Shown here in pieces: positions 17,187 through 25,933 of a stretch of 64,000 nt of DNA (the stretch's first letter is position 1; each line of letters opens with the position of its first letter). The DNA lies in NCBI RefSeq assembly GCF_008124615.1, contig NZ_VNIB01000001.1, positions 124,001-188,000 on the forward strand, given 5' to 3'. Source of the DNA: Geothermobacter ehrlichii. GTDB lineage: Bacteria > Desulfobacterota > Desulfuromonadia > Desulfuromonadales > Geothermobacteraceae. The position numbers were made by a program, and so were the translations under genes. Under the pieces are notes generated by a model, which worked only from the letters and a program-made list of their open reading frames with translations, was not told the origin of the DNA and made no database searches.

Positions 17187-18258
17187 ATTGCAGGTTGGAC
17201 TTGATACGCGCAGCTACCCGATCTGGATCGGCGCCGGGATTCTGGAGCGGCTCGCCGAGCTGCTCGACGGGCGGGATTTTCCCCGGCGCCTGGCCCTGGT
17301 CAGCAACCCGGTCGTTGCCGATCTTTATGCCGAAAGGCTCGGCGCGGGGCTGGAGGCGGCCGGTTACCGGGTCGAGCGCATCATCGTTCCCGAAGGTGAA
17401 GAGCACAAAAATCTCGACACCTACCGGCGAATCATGACCTCACTCATCGAGTCCGGTTTCGACCGTCGGTCGGGACTGATCGCTCTGGGCGGCGGCGTGA
17501 TCGGGGATCTGACCGGATTTGTCGCCGCCACCTATCTGCGCGGCATCCCCTTTCTGCAGGTTCCGACCAGCCTGCTGGCCCAGGTCGACAGCTCGGTCGG
17601 AGGCAAGACCGGCGTCAACCATCCGCTGGGAAAGAACCTGATCGGTGCTTTCTACCAGCCCCGGGGGGTTCTGATCGACGTCGACACGCTGAAGACGCTG
17701 CCGGAGCGGGAGTTTCACGCCGGCATGGCCGAGGTGGTCAAATACGGGGTGATCCGGGACCGGGCTTTTTTCGACTGGCTGGACGATTCCTGGCAGAGGA
17801 TTTTGCGACACGACCGCGAAGCCCTTGTCCACCTGGTTGAGAAGTCTTGCCAAACCAAGGCTAATATTGTAGAAAGTGACGAAAAAGAAAAGGGTTTGCG
17901 GGCCATTCTCAATTACGGACACACCTTCGGTCATGCTGTTGAAACCCTTGCCGGCTACGGCGAGGTCCGGCACGGAGAGGCGGTGGCCATGGGGATGAAG
18001 GTGGCCGCCGAAATTGCACATCGCAAAGGCTGCTGCAGCGCTGACGAGGTGCGGGCTGTCTGCGATCTGCTGCAAAAATTCAGGTTGCCGGTCGCGCCTC
18101 CCGAGTTTGCCCTCGACGAGCTGATGGCGGCCATGTTGCGGGACAAGAAAGTTCAGGATGGCCGTCTGCGCCTGGTGCTGAATGTCGGGATCGGTGATTG
18201 CCGCATCGACGAGATCGACGATCCCCGCTCCCTTTTCGCCGCCGTCCTGTCCCACTGA
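17170..18258 (+). CDS. aroB: 3-dehydroquinate synthase AroB
   Basis: An NAD- and Zn-dependent enzyme of 362 residues converting DAHP to 3-dehydroquinate. The nucleotide-binding part includes 'LIALGGGVIGDLTGFVAATY' and 'VPTSLLAQVDSSVGGKTGVN'. Zn ligands are visible as the Glu in 'HAGMAEVVKYG', the first His in 'LNYGHTFGHAVE' and the His in 'VRHGEAVAMGM'. GTG 17170 has AGGAGA eight bases upstream; ATG 17179 is the alternative. It is co-transcribed with aroK and followed after 19 bp by a TPR gene. Confidence 0.96.
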   Translation: MSVMTELQVGLDTRSYPIWIGAGILERLAELLDGRDFPRRLALVSNPVVADLYAERLGAGLEAAGYRVERIIVPEGEEHKNLDTYRRIMTSLIESGFDRRSGLIALGGGVIGDLTGFVAATYLRGIPFLQVPTSLLAQVDSSVGGKTGVNHPLGKNLIGAFYQPRGVLIDVDTLKTLPEREFHAGMAEVVKYGVIRDRAFFDWLDDSWQRILRHDREALVHLVEKSCQTKANIVESDEKEKGLRAILNYGHTFGHAVETLAGYGEVRHGEAVAMGMKVAAEIAHRKGCCSADEVRAVCDLLQKFRLPVAPPEFALDELMAAMLRDKKVQDGRLRLVLNVGIGDCRIDEIDDPRSLFAAVLSH

Positions 18259-18277
18259 GGAAGGATCAGGAGGATCC

Positions 18278-19174
18278 ATGACCAGCGACACCACCACCCT
18301 GCTTGGCAAGATCGCCGGTTATACGGAAATCCTTGCCAAGGATCCCCAGTCCACCGTTTTCGTTTCCCTTGCCGAAGCCTATCGCCAGATCGGCATGCTC
18401 GACGATGCCCTGGAGATTGCCGAGAAGGGAACGCGGAGCCTGCCGCGTTTCACGCCCGGATTTGTTGCGCTTGGCCGCATTCTGGCGCAAAAGGGGAATC
18501 TGGCTGAGGCGGCACTGGCTTTTGAAAAGGCGCTTTCCATCGAAAAGGACAATCTGCGGGCGATCAAGGGGCTGGCGCGTGTTCGGTTTCGGCAGGGGTA
18601 CCGGGAGAAGGCGAGGGAGCTGTTGCTGCGCGGCCAGGCGATCAAGGCCGACGATCCCGTCATCCGGAAGATGCTGGCATCTCTCGGCCAGGAACAGGCA
18701 CCGGTTGCGGATGCCGGGGCGAATGACCGGGAGCAGCCGGTGGCGAAGGCATCTTTCGGGACCGCGACCGGGGAGTCGTCCGGCGATACCGCGGAACCGG
18801 AGCAGGAACCGCCCTTTCTCACCCCGACCCTGGCCGAACTTTACGTCAAGCAGGGACTGTTGCACGACGCTGCCCGGGTCTATCGGGAGATTCTGCGCCG
18901 GAAACCGGACAACGAGGCGATCCGCAGTCGCCTGGTGGCCCTGAAAAAACGGCTCGAGGCCGAAGGCCAGGTCGGAACCGACGAGCCATCCGCTGGCGAG
19001 CCATCCGCCGGTGAGGAAGTCGACGGTGCGCCGGCCGCCGAAGAGACCGAAGCGGTCGAGCCCGAGTCCAGGGGCGGGGCCGGCGACGCGGTTCAGGATG
19101 AAAAGGAGCGGTTGACGGACATCTACCAGCGCTGGCTGGCTGCAATCGACAAGAGGAGGGCCGATGTTCGCTGA
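18278..19174 (+). CDS. Tetratricopeptide repeat protein
   Basis: A soluble 298-residue protein with no signal peptide. TPR helices cover about residues 10-125 ('VFVSLAEAYRQIGMLDDALE', 'GFVALGRILAQKGNLAEAAL', 'ALSIEKDNLRAIKGLARVRF'), and another repeat ('YVKQGLLHDAARVYREILRR') follows a Gly/Glu-rich linker. An acidic, Pro-poor tail precedes the C-terminal '[19 protein letters not shown]'. ATG 18278 has a strong AGGAGG. It overlaps the next gene, a roadblock/LC7 protein, by 11 bp, so the two products probably act together, perhaps as a scaffold for a small GTPase module; this is inferred from gene order only. Confidence 0.85.
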   Translation: MTSDTTTLLGKIAGYTEILAKDPQSTVFVSLAEAYRQIGMLDDALEIAEKGTRSLPRFTPGFVALGRILAQKGNLAEAALAFEKALSIEKDNLRAIKGLARVRFRQGYREKARELLLRGQAIKADDPVIRKMLASLGQEQAPVADAGANDREQPVAKASFGTATGESSGDTAEPEQEPPFLTPTLAELYVKQGLLHDAARVYREILRRKPDNEAIRSRLVALKKRLEAEGQVGTDEPSAGEPSAGEEVDGAPAAEETEAVEPESRGGAGDAVQDEKERLTDIYQRWLAAIDKRRADVR

Positions 19175-19523
19175 TATTCTGAAGACCATCGTCGAGGAGA
19201 CGCGTGGCGGTGCCGGAGCCGTACTCATGGGCTATGACGGGATCGCCATCGACCAGTACTTCAAGCCGGTCGAAGGGCTCGACCTGCAGCTCGTGGCCGT
19301 CGAATACGCCAACATTCTCAAGGACATCAAGCGGACGGCCGAAATTCTCGACAGCGGAGACATGGAGGAGGTCAGCATCCGGACCGGTCGCTTCTACGTG
19401 CTGATCCGCATTCTCAACGACGACTATTTCGTCGCCCTGACCCTTGATCGCGACGGCAATTTCGGCAAGGGGCGGTACCTGCTCATGCGTGAGGCGCCCA
19501 ACCTGCGGGCGGCCCTGGAATGA
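19164..19523 (+). CDS. Roadblock/LC7 domain protein (MglB-like)
   Basis: A single-domain protein of 119 residues with the roadblock/longin-type fold: '[20 protein letters not shown]' is the diagnostic first helix-strand, then '[20 protein letters not shown]', then two strands ('[20 protein letters not shown]') and a C-terminal helix '[13 protein letters not shown]'. Roadblock proteins such as MglB act as GAPs or scaffolds for Ras-like GTPases in polarity and motility. No MglA-like GTPase lies next to it, although the pil operon is close by. It overlaps the TPR gene upstream and aroQ downstream (ATGA), making it part of the shikimate operon. Confidence 0.9.
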   Translation: MFADILKTIVEETRGGAGAVLMGYDGIAIDQYFKPVEGLDLQLVAVEYANILKDIKRTAEILDSGDMEEVSIRTGRFYVLIRILNDDYFVALTLDRDGNFGKGRYLLMREAPNLRAALE

Positions 19524-19972
19524 TTCACAAGATGAAGATCCTCGTGCTGCATGGCCCCAATCTCAACCTGCTGGGCAGGCGCGAACCGGAAATCTACGGT
19601 ACGCGAACCCTGGAGGAGATCGACGATTCGCTGCGCCGGCTGGCCGGCGAGCTGGGCGTGACGGTCGAAACCTGCCAGTCCAATCATGAAGGTGTGCTGA
19701 TCGACCGGATCCATGACGCCCAGGCCCGGGGCGTCACCGGCCTGATCGTCAATCCGGGGGGGCTGACGCATACCAGCGTCGCCTTGCGGGATGCCATTGC
19801 CGGCGTCGCTCTTCCCTGTATCGAAGTGCATCTGTCCAACATTCATGCCCGGGAGGAATTCCGTCGCCACTCGCTGATCGCGCCGGTTGTCATCGGGCAG
19901 ATCTGCGGGCTTGGCGAGGAAGGCTATCGCCTCGCCCTGCGGGCGTTGGCCGCCCGTCTGGCAGAAGGCTGA
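19520..19972 (+). CDS. aroQ: Type II 3-dehydroquinate dehydratase AroQ
   Basis: A dodecamer-forming dehydratase of 150 residues that performs the third step of the shikimate pathway. Diagnostic features are '[18 protein letters not shown]' (catalytic Tyr and Arg loop), '[15 protein letters not shown]', '[16 protein letters not shown]' and the catalytic His region '[18 protein letters not shown]'. ATG 19520 overlaps the preceding stop; an internal ATG at 19532 would shorten it by four residues. Together with aroK and aroB it gives three shikimate steps in one cluster. Confidence 0.96.
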   Translation: MIHKMKILVLHGPNLNLLGRREPEIYGTRTLEEIDDSLRRLAGELGVTVETCQSNHEGVLIDRIHDAQARGVTGLIVNPGGLTHTSVALRDAIAGVALPCIEVHLSNIHAREEFRRHSLIAPVVIGQICGLGEEGYRLALRALAARLAEG

Positions 19973-20067
19973 AAAACGGTTGCGGTTGGCGTGTTCTCAG
20001 GCCCGCAGGCTCATGACGTTTTCCGGCTACTGCAAAACCGAATCTCAACAGATATATTTGTAACGCC

Positions 20068-21120
20068 ATGCTGACATCCTTTCTGGCGGAAAACGACCTT
20101 GACGGGGTCGTTTTCTTTCATCTGCCCAACATCCGTTATCTCTGCGGTTTTACCGGTACCGACGGCGCCCTGGTCGCGACACCCGGCCGGACTGTCTTTC
20201 TGACCGATTCCCGCTACACCACCCAGGCCCGCCGGCAGGTGCGGGCCGACGAGGTGAGCGAATACCGGCAGAAAATCGAGGGGGTGGCCGAGTTCCTGCG
20301 GGAAACGGGGGTACGCCGCTGCGGTTTTGAAGCGACCACCCTGGCCTATGGCCTGTGGAGCAAACTGCGGGAGAAAGTCGGCAGTGACTGCGAGCTTGTT
20401 CCCCTCGACGACGCCGTCGACCGCCTGCGACGGATCAAGAGTGACGTCGAGGTCGCTGCCCTGTTACGGGCCGCCGGGCTCCATCGCCGGGCTTTCGACG
20501 AGGTTCGAACGATGATCCGGCCCGGCGTTACGGAACGGCAGATCGCCCTGGAGCTGGAGATCTCCCTCAAGCGTTTCGGAGCGGAGGAGAAGGCCTTCGA
20601 TTTCATCGTCGCTTCCGGAGAACGCGGGGCCATGCCGCACGGTGTCGCCAGCGATCGCGCAATAGGCGAGGGCGAGCTGGTGACCATCGATTTCGGAGTC
20701 CGCCTCGATGGCTATCACAGCGACGAGACGATCACTCTGGCGGTCGGCGAAATCTCTTCGGATTTGCGCCGGATTTATGATATCGTCCTCGCGGCGCACG
20801 ACGCCGCCCTTGAGGCGGTGACTCCCGGCATGAGTCTCCGGGCCCTGGACGCCGTCGCCCGCGACCTGATCGCCGCTGAAGGCTATGGCGACTTTTTCGG
20901 GCATGGTCTCGGGCATGGCGTAGGACTGGAGATTCACGAATATCCGGCCATATCCCCCCGGGCCGAGGGGCTGGTGGAGGCCGGGATGGTACTGACCATC
21001 GAGCCGGGCATCTATGTTCCCGGCCTGGGAGGTGTCCGGATCGAGGACATGGTCAGGGTGACCGATGACGGCTGCGAAATTCTGACCCGGCTTCCCAAGG
21101 CTTTCAACCGGCTGGTCTGA
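20068..21120 (+). CDS. M24 family Xaa-Pro aminopeptidase/dipeptidase
   Basis: A pita-bread-fold metallopeptidase of 350 residues that removes residues before proline. An N-terminal creatinase-type domain ('LANIRYLCGFTGTDGAL'-like, about 1-125) precedes the catalytic domain. The dinuclear metal ligands are visible: Asp in 'TIDFGVRLDGYHSDET' (two Asp), His in 'GHGLGHGVGLEIHE', Glu in 'TIEPGIYVPG' and Glu in 'GVRIEDMV'. Gene order pepQ-accB-accC is widespread in bacteria. ATG 20068 follows a 95-bp gap after aroQ in which I see no clear promoter. Confidence 0.92.
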   Translation: MLTSFLAENDLDGVVFFHLPNIRYLCGFTGTDGALVATPGRTVFLTDSRYTTQARRQVRADEVSEYRQKIEGVAEFLRETGVRRCGFEATTLAYGLWSKLREKVGSDCELVPLDDAVDRLRRIKSDVEVAALLRAAGLHRRAFDEVRTMIRPGVTERQIALELEISLKRFGAEEKAFDFIVASGERGAMPHGVASDRAIGEGELVTIDFGVRLDGYHSDETITLAVGEISSDLRRIYDIVLAAHDAALEAVTPGMSLRALDAVARDLIAAEGYGDFFGHGLGHGVGLEIHEYPAISPRAEGLVEAGMVLTIEPGIYVPGLGGVRIEDMVRVTDDGCEILTRLPKAFNRLV

Positions 21121-21195
21121 GCCGGTTCAATCCAGGATCATCACGTGTCGCGGACTGCCAGAACGGTTCCGGGACAGACACGCAAAGGAGACGGA

Positions 21196-21681
21196 ATGAT
21201 GGATATCAAGGATCTGAAAACGCTGATCAAGCTGGTGACCGACACCGATATTACCGAATTCGAACTGGAAAACGCCGAGGAGAAGATTCTGATCAAGCGC
21301 GGCCCGAGCCAGGAAATCATCCAGGTGCAGGCGCCCCAGGCTCCCGTGGTCACGGCCGTACCGCCCGTGGCCGCCGCGCCGGCGGCTGCGGCGGCTCCCC
21401 AGGCGGCGCCGGCGGAAAGCGCCCCGGCCGAGGACGACAGGTACAAGACCATCAACAGCCCCATCGTCGGCACCTTCTACCGCAAGCCGAGTCCGGACGC
21501 CGATCCCTTCGTCAAGGAGGGGGATATCGTCGAGGCGGGACAGACTGTCTGCCTGGTCGAGGCGATGAAGCTGTTCAACGAGATCGAGGCCGAGTTCAAG
21601 TGTCGCATCGTCGAGGTGCTCAAGGACGATGCCTCGCCCGTCGAGTTTGGAGACGCCCTGTTCCGGGTCGAACCCCTCTGA
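21196..21681 (+). CDS. accB: Biotin carboxyl carrier protein AccB
   Basis: The BCCP subunit of acetyl-CoA carboxylase, 161 residues. An N-terminal '[20 protein letters not shown]' segment, a Pro/Ala-rich linker (about 50-82), and a biotinyl domain carrying the target lysine in '[15 protein letters not shown]' make the usual order. ATG 21196 has AAGGAG upstream; the frame could open earlier at 21145 but without a site. It lies 52 bp before accC, in the standard accBC operon that feeds fatty acid synthesis. Confidence 0.96.
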   Translation: MMDIKDLKTLIKLVTDTDITEFELENAEEKILIKRGPSQEIIQVQAPQAPVVTAVPPVAAAPAAAAAPQAAPAESAPAEDDRYKTINSPIVGTFYRKPSPDADPFVKEGDIVEAGQTVCLVEAMKLFNEIEAEFKCRIVEVLKDDASPVEFGDALFRVEPL

Positions 21682-21733
21682 TGCCGTTCGCGGGACGATC
21701 GAGCAGTCAACCCAAACTGAACGGAGAGAGGGC

Positions 21734-23074
<1,341 letters not shown>

Positions 23075-23093
23075 TCCTTTTGCGCATGGATGC

Positions 23094-23131
23094 CGGGGCC
23101 GGGGGAAGACCCCTCGGCCCCGTTCGTTTTT
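23094..23131 (+). terminator. Rho-independent terminator after accC
   Basis: A 13-bp stem with one G-U pair (CGGGGCCG plus GGGGG on the 5' side) closes a short AAGA loop and is followed by TTCGTTTTT. It ends the accBC transcript just upstream of the lipoate/biotin ligase-family gene. Confidence 0.85.
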
Positions 23132-23141
23132 CGGCGAAAAG

Positions 23142-23996
23142 ATGGTGACAGTCTGGCGATTGCTTCGCTCGGGACATCTGAGCGGGGCGGAAAACATGGC
23201 CATTGACCAGGCGCTGCTCGAAAGTGTTGCCGCCGGCAGGTCGGGTCCGGTACTGCGCCTCTACCGCTGGCGGCCGGCGACGGTGACGCTCGGTTACGCC
23301 CAGCGGGGGGAGCGGGTGGTCAACCTGCAGGCCTGCCGGAAACTGGGGCTGGACGTGGTGCGACGCTGTACCGGGGGGCGGGCGGTGCTGCACGACGACG
23401 AGGTGACCTACGCCGTGGTCGCGCCGACGGGGGGCGGCCTGTTCCCCCATTCGGTATTGGAAAGCTATCGCATGATCGCCCGGGCCCTGTGCGGGATCTA
23501 TCATGCCCTGGGACTGGAGGCGCGTCTTGCCCCGGGGCGGCAGCCGGGGGTGCGCGGCGGGGCCGCCGAGCAGAGCGCCTGTTTCACCGCCCCCGGGCAG
23601 TACGAACTGGTCTACCGGGGTTGCAAACTGGCCGGCTGCGCCCAGAAACGGGTTCCGGGGGCCTTCCTGCAGCATGGCAGTCTGCCGGTCAATCTCGATC
23701 TCGCCCGGCTCTATGCCGCTCTCGATACCGAGGGACGCTTCTCTCCGGAAGCCGGTGCCAGAGTGCTGGCCGGTCATGTCGGCTGGATCAACCGCTGGCT
23801 GGACACTCCGGTGAGCGTCTCCCGGGTCGAGGAGATCCTGCTGCAGTCTTTCTCCGCGGTCATGGAGGCCGATCTGGTTCCTTCCCGGCTGACGGCGGCC
23901 GAGGAAGACCGGGCACGGCAGCTGCTGGCGGATTGCTACGCCAGGGACGAATGGAACCTGAAGGGGCTTGTGTGCGAGCCGGCTCCAGAACGTTGA
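23142..23996 (+). CDS. Lipoate-protein ligase A family protein
   Basis: A BPL/LPL catalytic-domain protein of 284 residues. 'LSGAENMAIDQALLESVAAG' and 'RLYRWRPATVTLGYAQRGE' open the fold, and 'DVVRRCTGGRAVLHDDEVTY' is the RRxTGGxAVxHDxE motif that binds the acyl-adenylate. The later 'ELVYRGCKLAGCAQKR' carries the catalytic Lys. It could be a lipoate ligase or an octanoyltransferase (LipM-like); the sequence alone does not decide. ATG 23142 follows the terminator of accC, so expression needs a separate start or leaky termination. mqnA follows after 23 bp. Confidence 0.85.
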   Translation: MVTVWRLLRSGHLSGAENMAIDQALLESVAAGRSGPVLRLYRWRPATVTLGYAQRGERVVNLQACRKLGLDVVRRCTGGRAVLHDDEVTYAVVAPTGGGLFPHSVLESYRMIARALCGIYHALGLEARLAPGRQPGVRGGAAEQSACFTAPGQYELVYRGCKLAGCAQKRVPGAFLQHGSLPVNLDLARLYAALDTEGRFSPEAGARVLAGHVGWINRWLDTPVSVSRVEEILLQSFSAVMEADLVPSRLTAAEEDRARQLLADCYARDEWNLKGLVCEPAPER

Positions 23997-24019
23997 TCGG
24001 GAAGTGGACCACGAACAGG

Positions 24020-24841
24020 ATGAGCCTGCGGGTCGGACATATCTGTTACCTGAACAGCATTCCCTTCTTTCACCATCTGCGGCGGCAGGGGTTTGCCGGC
24101 GAAATCGTTTCCGGCGTTCCGGCACACCTGAACGCCATGCTGGCTCGGGGAGAGATCGACCTCTGCCCCTCATCGTCGTTCGAATATGCCCGCAACTGGC
24201 GTGACTATCTGCTGCTGCCGGAGCAGTCCATCAGCTCCTTCGGACCGGTGCGCAGCGTGCTGCTCTTCAGCCGGAAGAAGCTGTCGGAGCTCGACGGTCA
24301 GGTCATCGCGGTCACCGGCGAGTCGGCCACCTCGATCAACCTGCTCAAAGTTCTGCTGCGGGAGTTCCACGGCTGCCGCGAAGTCTGTTGCCGGGTGCCG
24401 GACGAACCCGTCGAGGCGATTGTCGAGCGGGGGGGGGATGTCCTGATGATCGGTGACCGGGCGCTGAAGGCCGGTCTGGCGACCGACGGCGGCGTCTACG
24501 ATCTCGGCCAGCTCTGGTGGGAGGCGACCGGCCTGCCGTTCGTCTTCGCCCTGTGGATCGTCCGGCGGGAGGTGGCCGAAGAGCGGCCGGGGGAGCTGGC
24601 CGCCTTCAACTGCCAGCTGGCGGCGGCCCGCACCAGCGCCGAGGGGGATCTGCACTCACTGGCGTCGGAAGTCGCCTGTCCGGACTGGCTGACGGAAGAG
24701 GAGCTCGTCGCCTACTGGCAGCGGATGTCCTTCGATCTCGCCGGGGATCACCTGCGCGGGCTCGAGCGGTATTTCTCCCTCTGTCACCGCCATGGACTGC
24801 TGGCCGAAGAACCCGGCATCGCCTTTTTCTCCGCTGCCTGA
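24020..24841 (+). CDS. mqnA: Chorismate dehydratase MqnA (futalosine pathway)
   Basis: A periplasmic-binding-protein-like fold of 273 residues without a signal peptide. It dehydrates chorismate to 3-enolpyruvoylbenzoate, the first step of the futalosine route to menaquinone. Visible family blocks are 'RVGHICYLNSIPFFHHL', 'GVPAHLNAMLARGEIDLCPS', 'SSFEYARN' and 'TGESATSINLLKVLL'. ATG 24020 has only a weak site. Its presence implies menaquinone made from chorismate by the futalosine route, in line with an anaerobic respiring bacterium. The shikimate cluster upstream supplies chorismate, although the other mqn genes are not in this window. Confidence 0.92.
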   Translation: MSLRVGHICYLNSIPFFHHLRRQGFAGEIVSGVPAHLNAMLARGEIDLCPSSSFEYARNWRDYLLLPEQSISSFGPVRSVLLFSRKKLSELDGQVIAVTGESATSINLLKVLLREFHGCREVCCRVPDEPVEAIVERGGDVLMIGDRALKAGLATDGGVYDLGQLWWEATGLPFVFALWIVRREVAEERPGELAAFNCQLAAARTSAEGDLHSLASEVACPDWLTEEELVAYWQRMSFDLAGDHLRGLERYFSLCHRHGLLAEEPGIAFFSAA

Positions 24842-24865
24842 GTCACGGCGAGAGGATTTCTCGGC

Positions 24866-25360
24866 TCAGAGCAGGGGCACCAGCCGGCTGCCGCCGGCGC
24901 CGAAGAGACGTCTGACGTAGTCGGCGAGAATCCGGTCGTGATCGAAGCAGAGGGGGGAGGGAAGCCGGTCGAGGGGAAACCAGCGGGCCTTGCCGGCATC
25001 ATCCCCGGCCACGGGGTCGCCTTCTCCGGTGGCGGTGAACACCACGGACAGGTTGTGTTGGCGCGGGTCACGGTCCGGGTCGGAATAGACGCCGAACAGA
25101 GTCAGATCGTCGATTTCGAGACCCGTCTCTTCGCGAATCTCCCGCACCGCGGCCTGCTCGACCGATTCGCCGTAGTCGACGAAGCCGCCCGGCAGCGCCC
25201 AGCCGTGCGGGGGATTCTTGCGCTCGATCAGCAGCACCGCGTTTTGCTTGCGGATGATGACATCGACGGTCGGAAAGGGATTGCGGCGCCGGGCGATGAC
25301 GCTGCCGCATTCCGGGCAGGTGATCGTCGGGGCGCTGGAGTGTTTTGCGGTTTTTTTCAT
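24866..25360 (-). CDS. NUDIX hydrolase with N-terminal zinc ribbon
   Basis: 164 residues. The Nudix box GGFVDYGESVEQAAVREI continues into REETGLEI, giving the full GX5EX7REUXEEXGU pattern for hydrolysing nucleoside diphosphates linked to another moiety. The N-terminal 'TITCPECGSVIARRRNPFP' looks like half of a zinc ribbon, as in NudC/ADP-ribose pyrophosphatase relatives. The start at 25360 has GGAGGG upstream on this strand; the extra six residues of the longer frame are unlikely. It reads away from tRNA-Leu, and its start region overlaps the likely tRNA promoter. The substrate is not predictable. Confidence 0.9.
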   Translation of the reverse strand: MKKTAKHSSAPTITCPECGSVIARRRNPFPTVDVIIRKQNAVLLIERKNPPHGWALPGGFVDYGESVEQAAVREIREETGLEIDDLTLFGVYSDPDRDPRQHNLSVVFTATGEGDPVAGDDAGKARWFPLDRLPSPLCFDHDRILADYVRRLFGAGGSRLVPLL

Positions 25361-25388
25361 TGACACCCTCCAGGCCATTGACTATTAA
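25360..25388 (+). promoter_or_regulatory. Promoter for tRNA-Leu
   Basis: TTGACA (25360-25365) and TATTAA (25383-25388) with a 17-bp spacer. Transcription would begin near 25395, about 45 nt before the mature tRNA. Confidence 0.6.
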
Positions 25389-25439
25389 CTCACTGATTCA
25401 GGGATCAACTCTTTGATTTCTTGTTGTTTGCAATCTTAT

Positions 25440-25525
25440 GCCCGGGTGGTGGAACTGGTAGACACTGGGGATTTAAAATCCCCTGGACCTGGTCCGTGCG
25501 GGTTCGAGTCCCGCCCCGGGCACCA
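25440..25525 (+). tRNA. tRNA-Leu(UAA)
   Basis: This 86-nt class II tRNA has an encoded CCA end. The acceptor arms GCCCGGG (25440-25446) and CCCGGGC (25515-25521) pair perfectly. The anticodon stem GGGGA/TCCCC (25467-25471, 25479-25483) encloses TTTAAAA, placing TAA at 25474-25476. A T-arm with GGTTCGAGTCC is present, and a long variable arm as expected for Leu. Its 3' 56 nt are repeated at 37665-37720, showing that this gene is the integration site of the island that follows. Confidence 0.95.
25470..25525 (+). repeat. attL: left copy of 56-bp direct repeat
   Basis: The 3' part of tRNA-Leu, from the last G of the anticodon 5' stem to the CCA, is identical over 56 bp to 37665-37720. The flanks diverge at once on both sides. 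This is the signature of site-specific integration into a tRNA 3' end, with the intact tRNA retained at the left junction. Confidence 0.93.
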
Positions 25526-25527
25526 CT

Positions 25528-25572
25528 AATAAAAACGGGTCGTCAGCTTCGTGTTGGCGGCCCGTTTTTATT
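25528..25572 (+). terminator. Strong terminator immediately after tRNA-Leu
   Basis: An 18-bp stem (AATAAAAACGGGTCGTCA with its complement, allowing one G-U pair) closes a 9-nt loop, and the descending arm ends in TTTTTATT. It begins 2 bp after the tRNA CCA, inside the island side of the junction. It would stop the tRNA transcript before the island genes; the tRNA-like remnant at the right end has no such hairpin. Confidence 0.85.
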
Positions 25573-25647
25573 GTCGGTTTTCCGAGACTGCCACGACTTC
25601 CTCCACCGTGTGATGCGTGTGCTTACACACTCTCCTGAAGAGTGGAT

Positions 25648-25862
25648 GTTTGTCAAGGTCGGGACAAGGTCGGCTTTGAGGCGGCTGGAGAAGAAAGGCG
25701 AGATAGTCATGCCGTACAGGGAGGCTGAGTCAGTGTTCCCCCGGAATGCCGAGCCATGGGCTGTCTTCCTCCGAGGCCGTTCATCTCCAGCTCATGGAAC
25801 ATTTGGGAGAGCCGTACTATGCCGGGCTTTTGAGTGCGGCTGAATACCATGGTGCTGCTCAT
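25648..25862 (+). pseudogene. Degenerate AbiEi-like antitoxin fragment
   Basis: Pieces of a second AbiEi can be read by switching frames: 'ALRRLEKKGEIVMPYR', then 'PPECRAMGCL', then 'LQLMEHLGEPYYAGLLSAAE' ending 'YHGAAH'. These parallel the intact AbiEi downstream ('SIKKGHLAMPYRGFYVIVPP', 'GLLSAAEYHGAAH'), with at least two frameshifts and about three-quarters nucleotide identity in the best stretch. Similarity stops exactly after 'GAAH' at 25862, four bases before the left arm of the AbiE operator. It is the amino-terminal half of a paralogous module whose remainder has been deleted or replaced by the present AbiE operon. No other coding content is seen between the terminator and this fragment. 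Confidence 0.7.
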
Positions 25863-25865
25863 ATT

Positions 25866-25924
25866 TGTATGGATTGTTTGCAAAAGTCTGCGATTAGTGC
25901 TATTTTTTGCAAACAATCCATACA
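25866..25924 (+). promoter_or_regulatory. AbiE promoter inside a 20-bp perfect inverted repeat (operator)
   Basis: Arms 25866-25885 and 25905-25924 are perfect 20-bp inverted copies separated by 19 bp. A promoter fits within them: TTGCAA (25878-25883) inside the left arm, a 17-bp spacer, and TATTTT (25901-25906) touching the right arm. The AbiEi ATG follows at 25934. AbiEi antitoxins are known to repress their own operon by binding inverted repeats in the promoter, so this is very probably that operator. Confidence 0.82.
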
Positions 25925-25933
25925 GGTGGCGAC

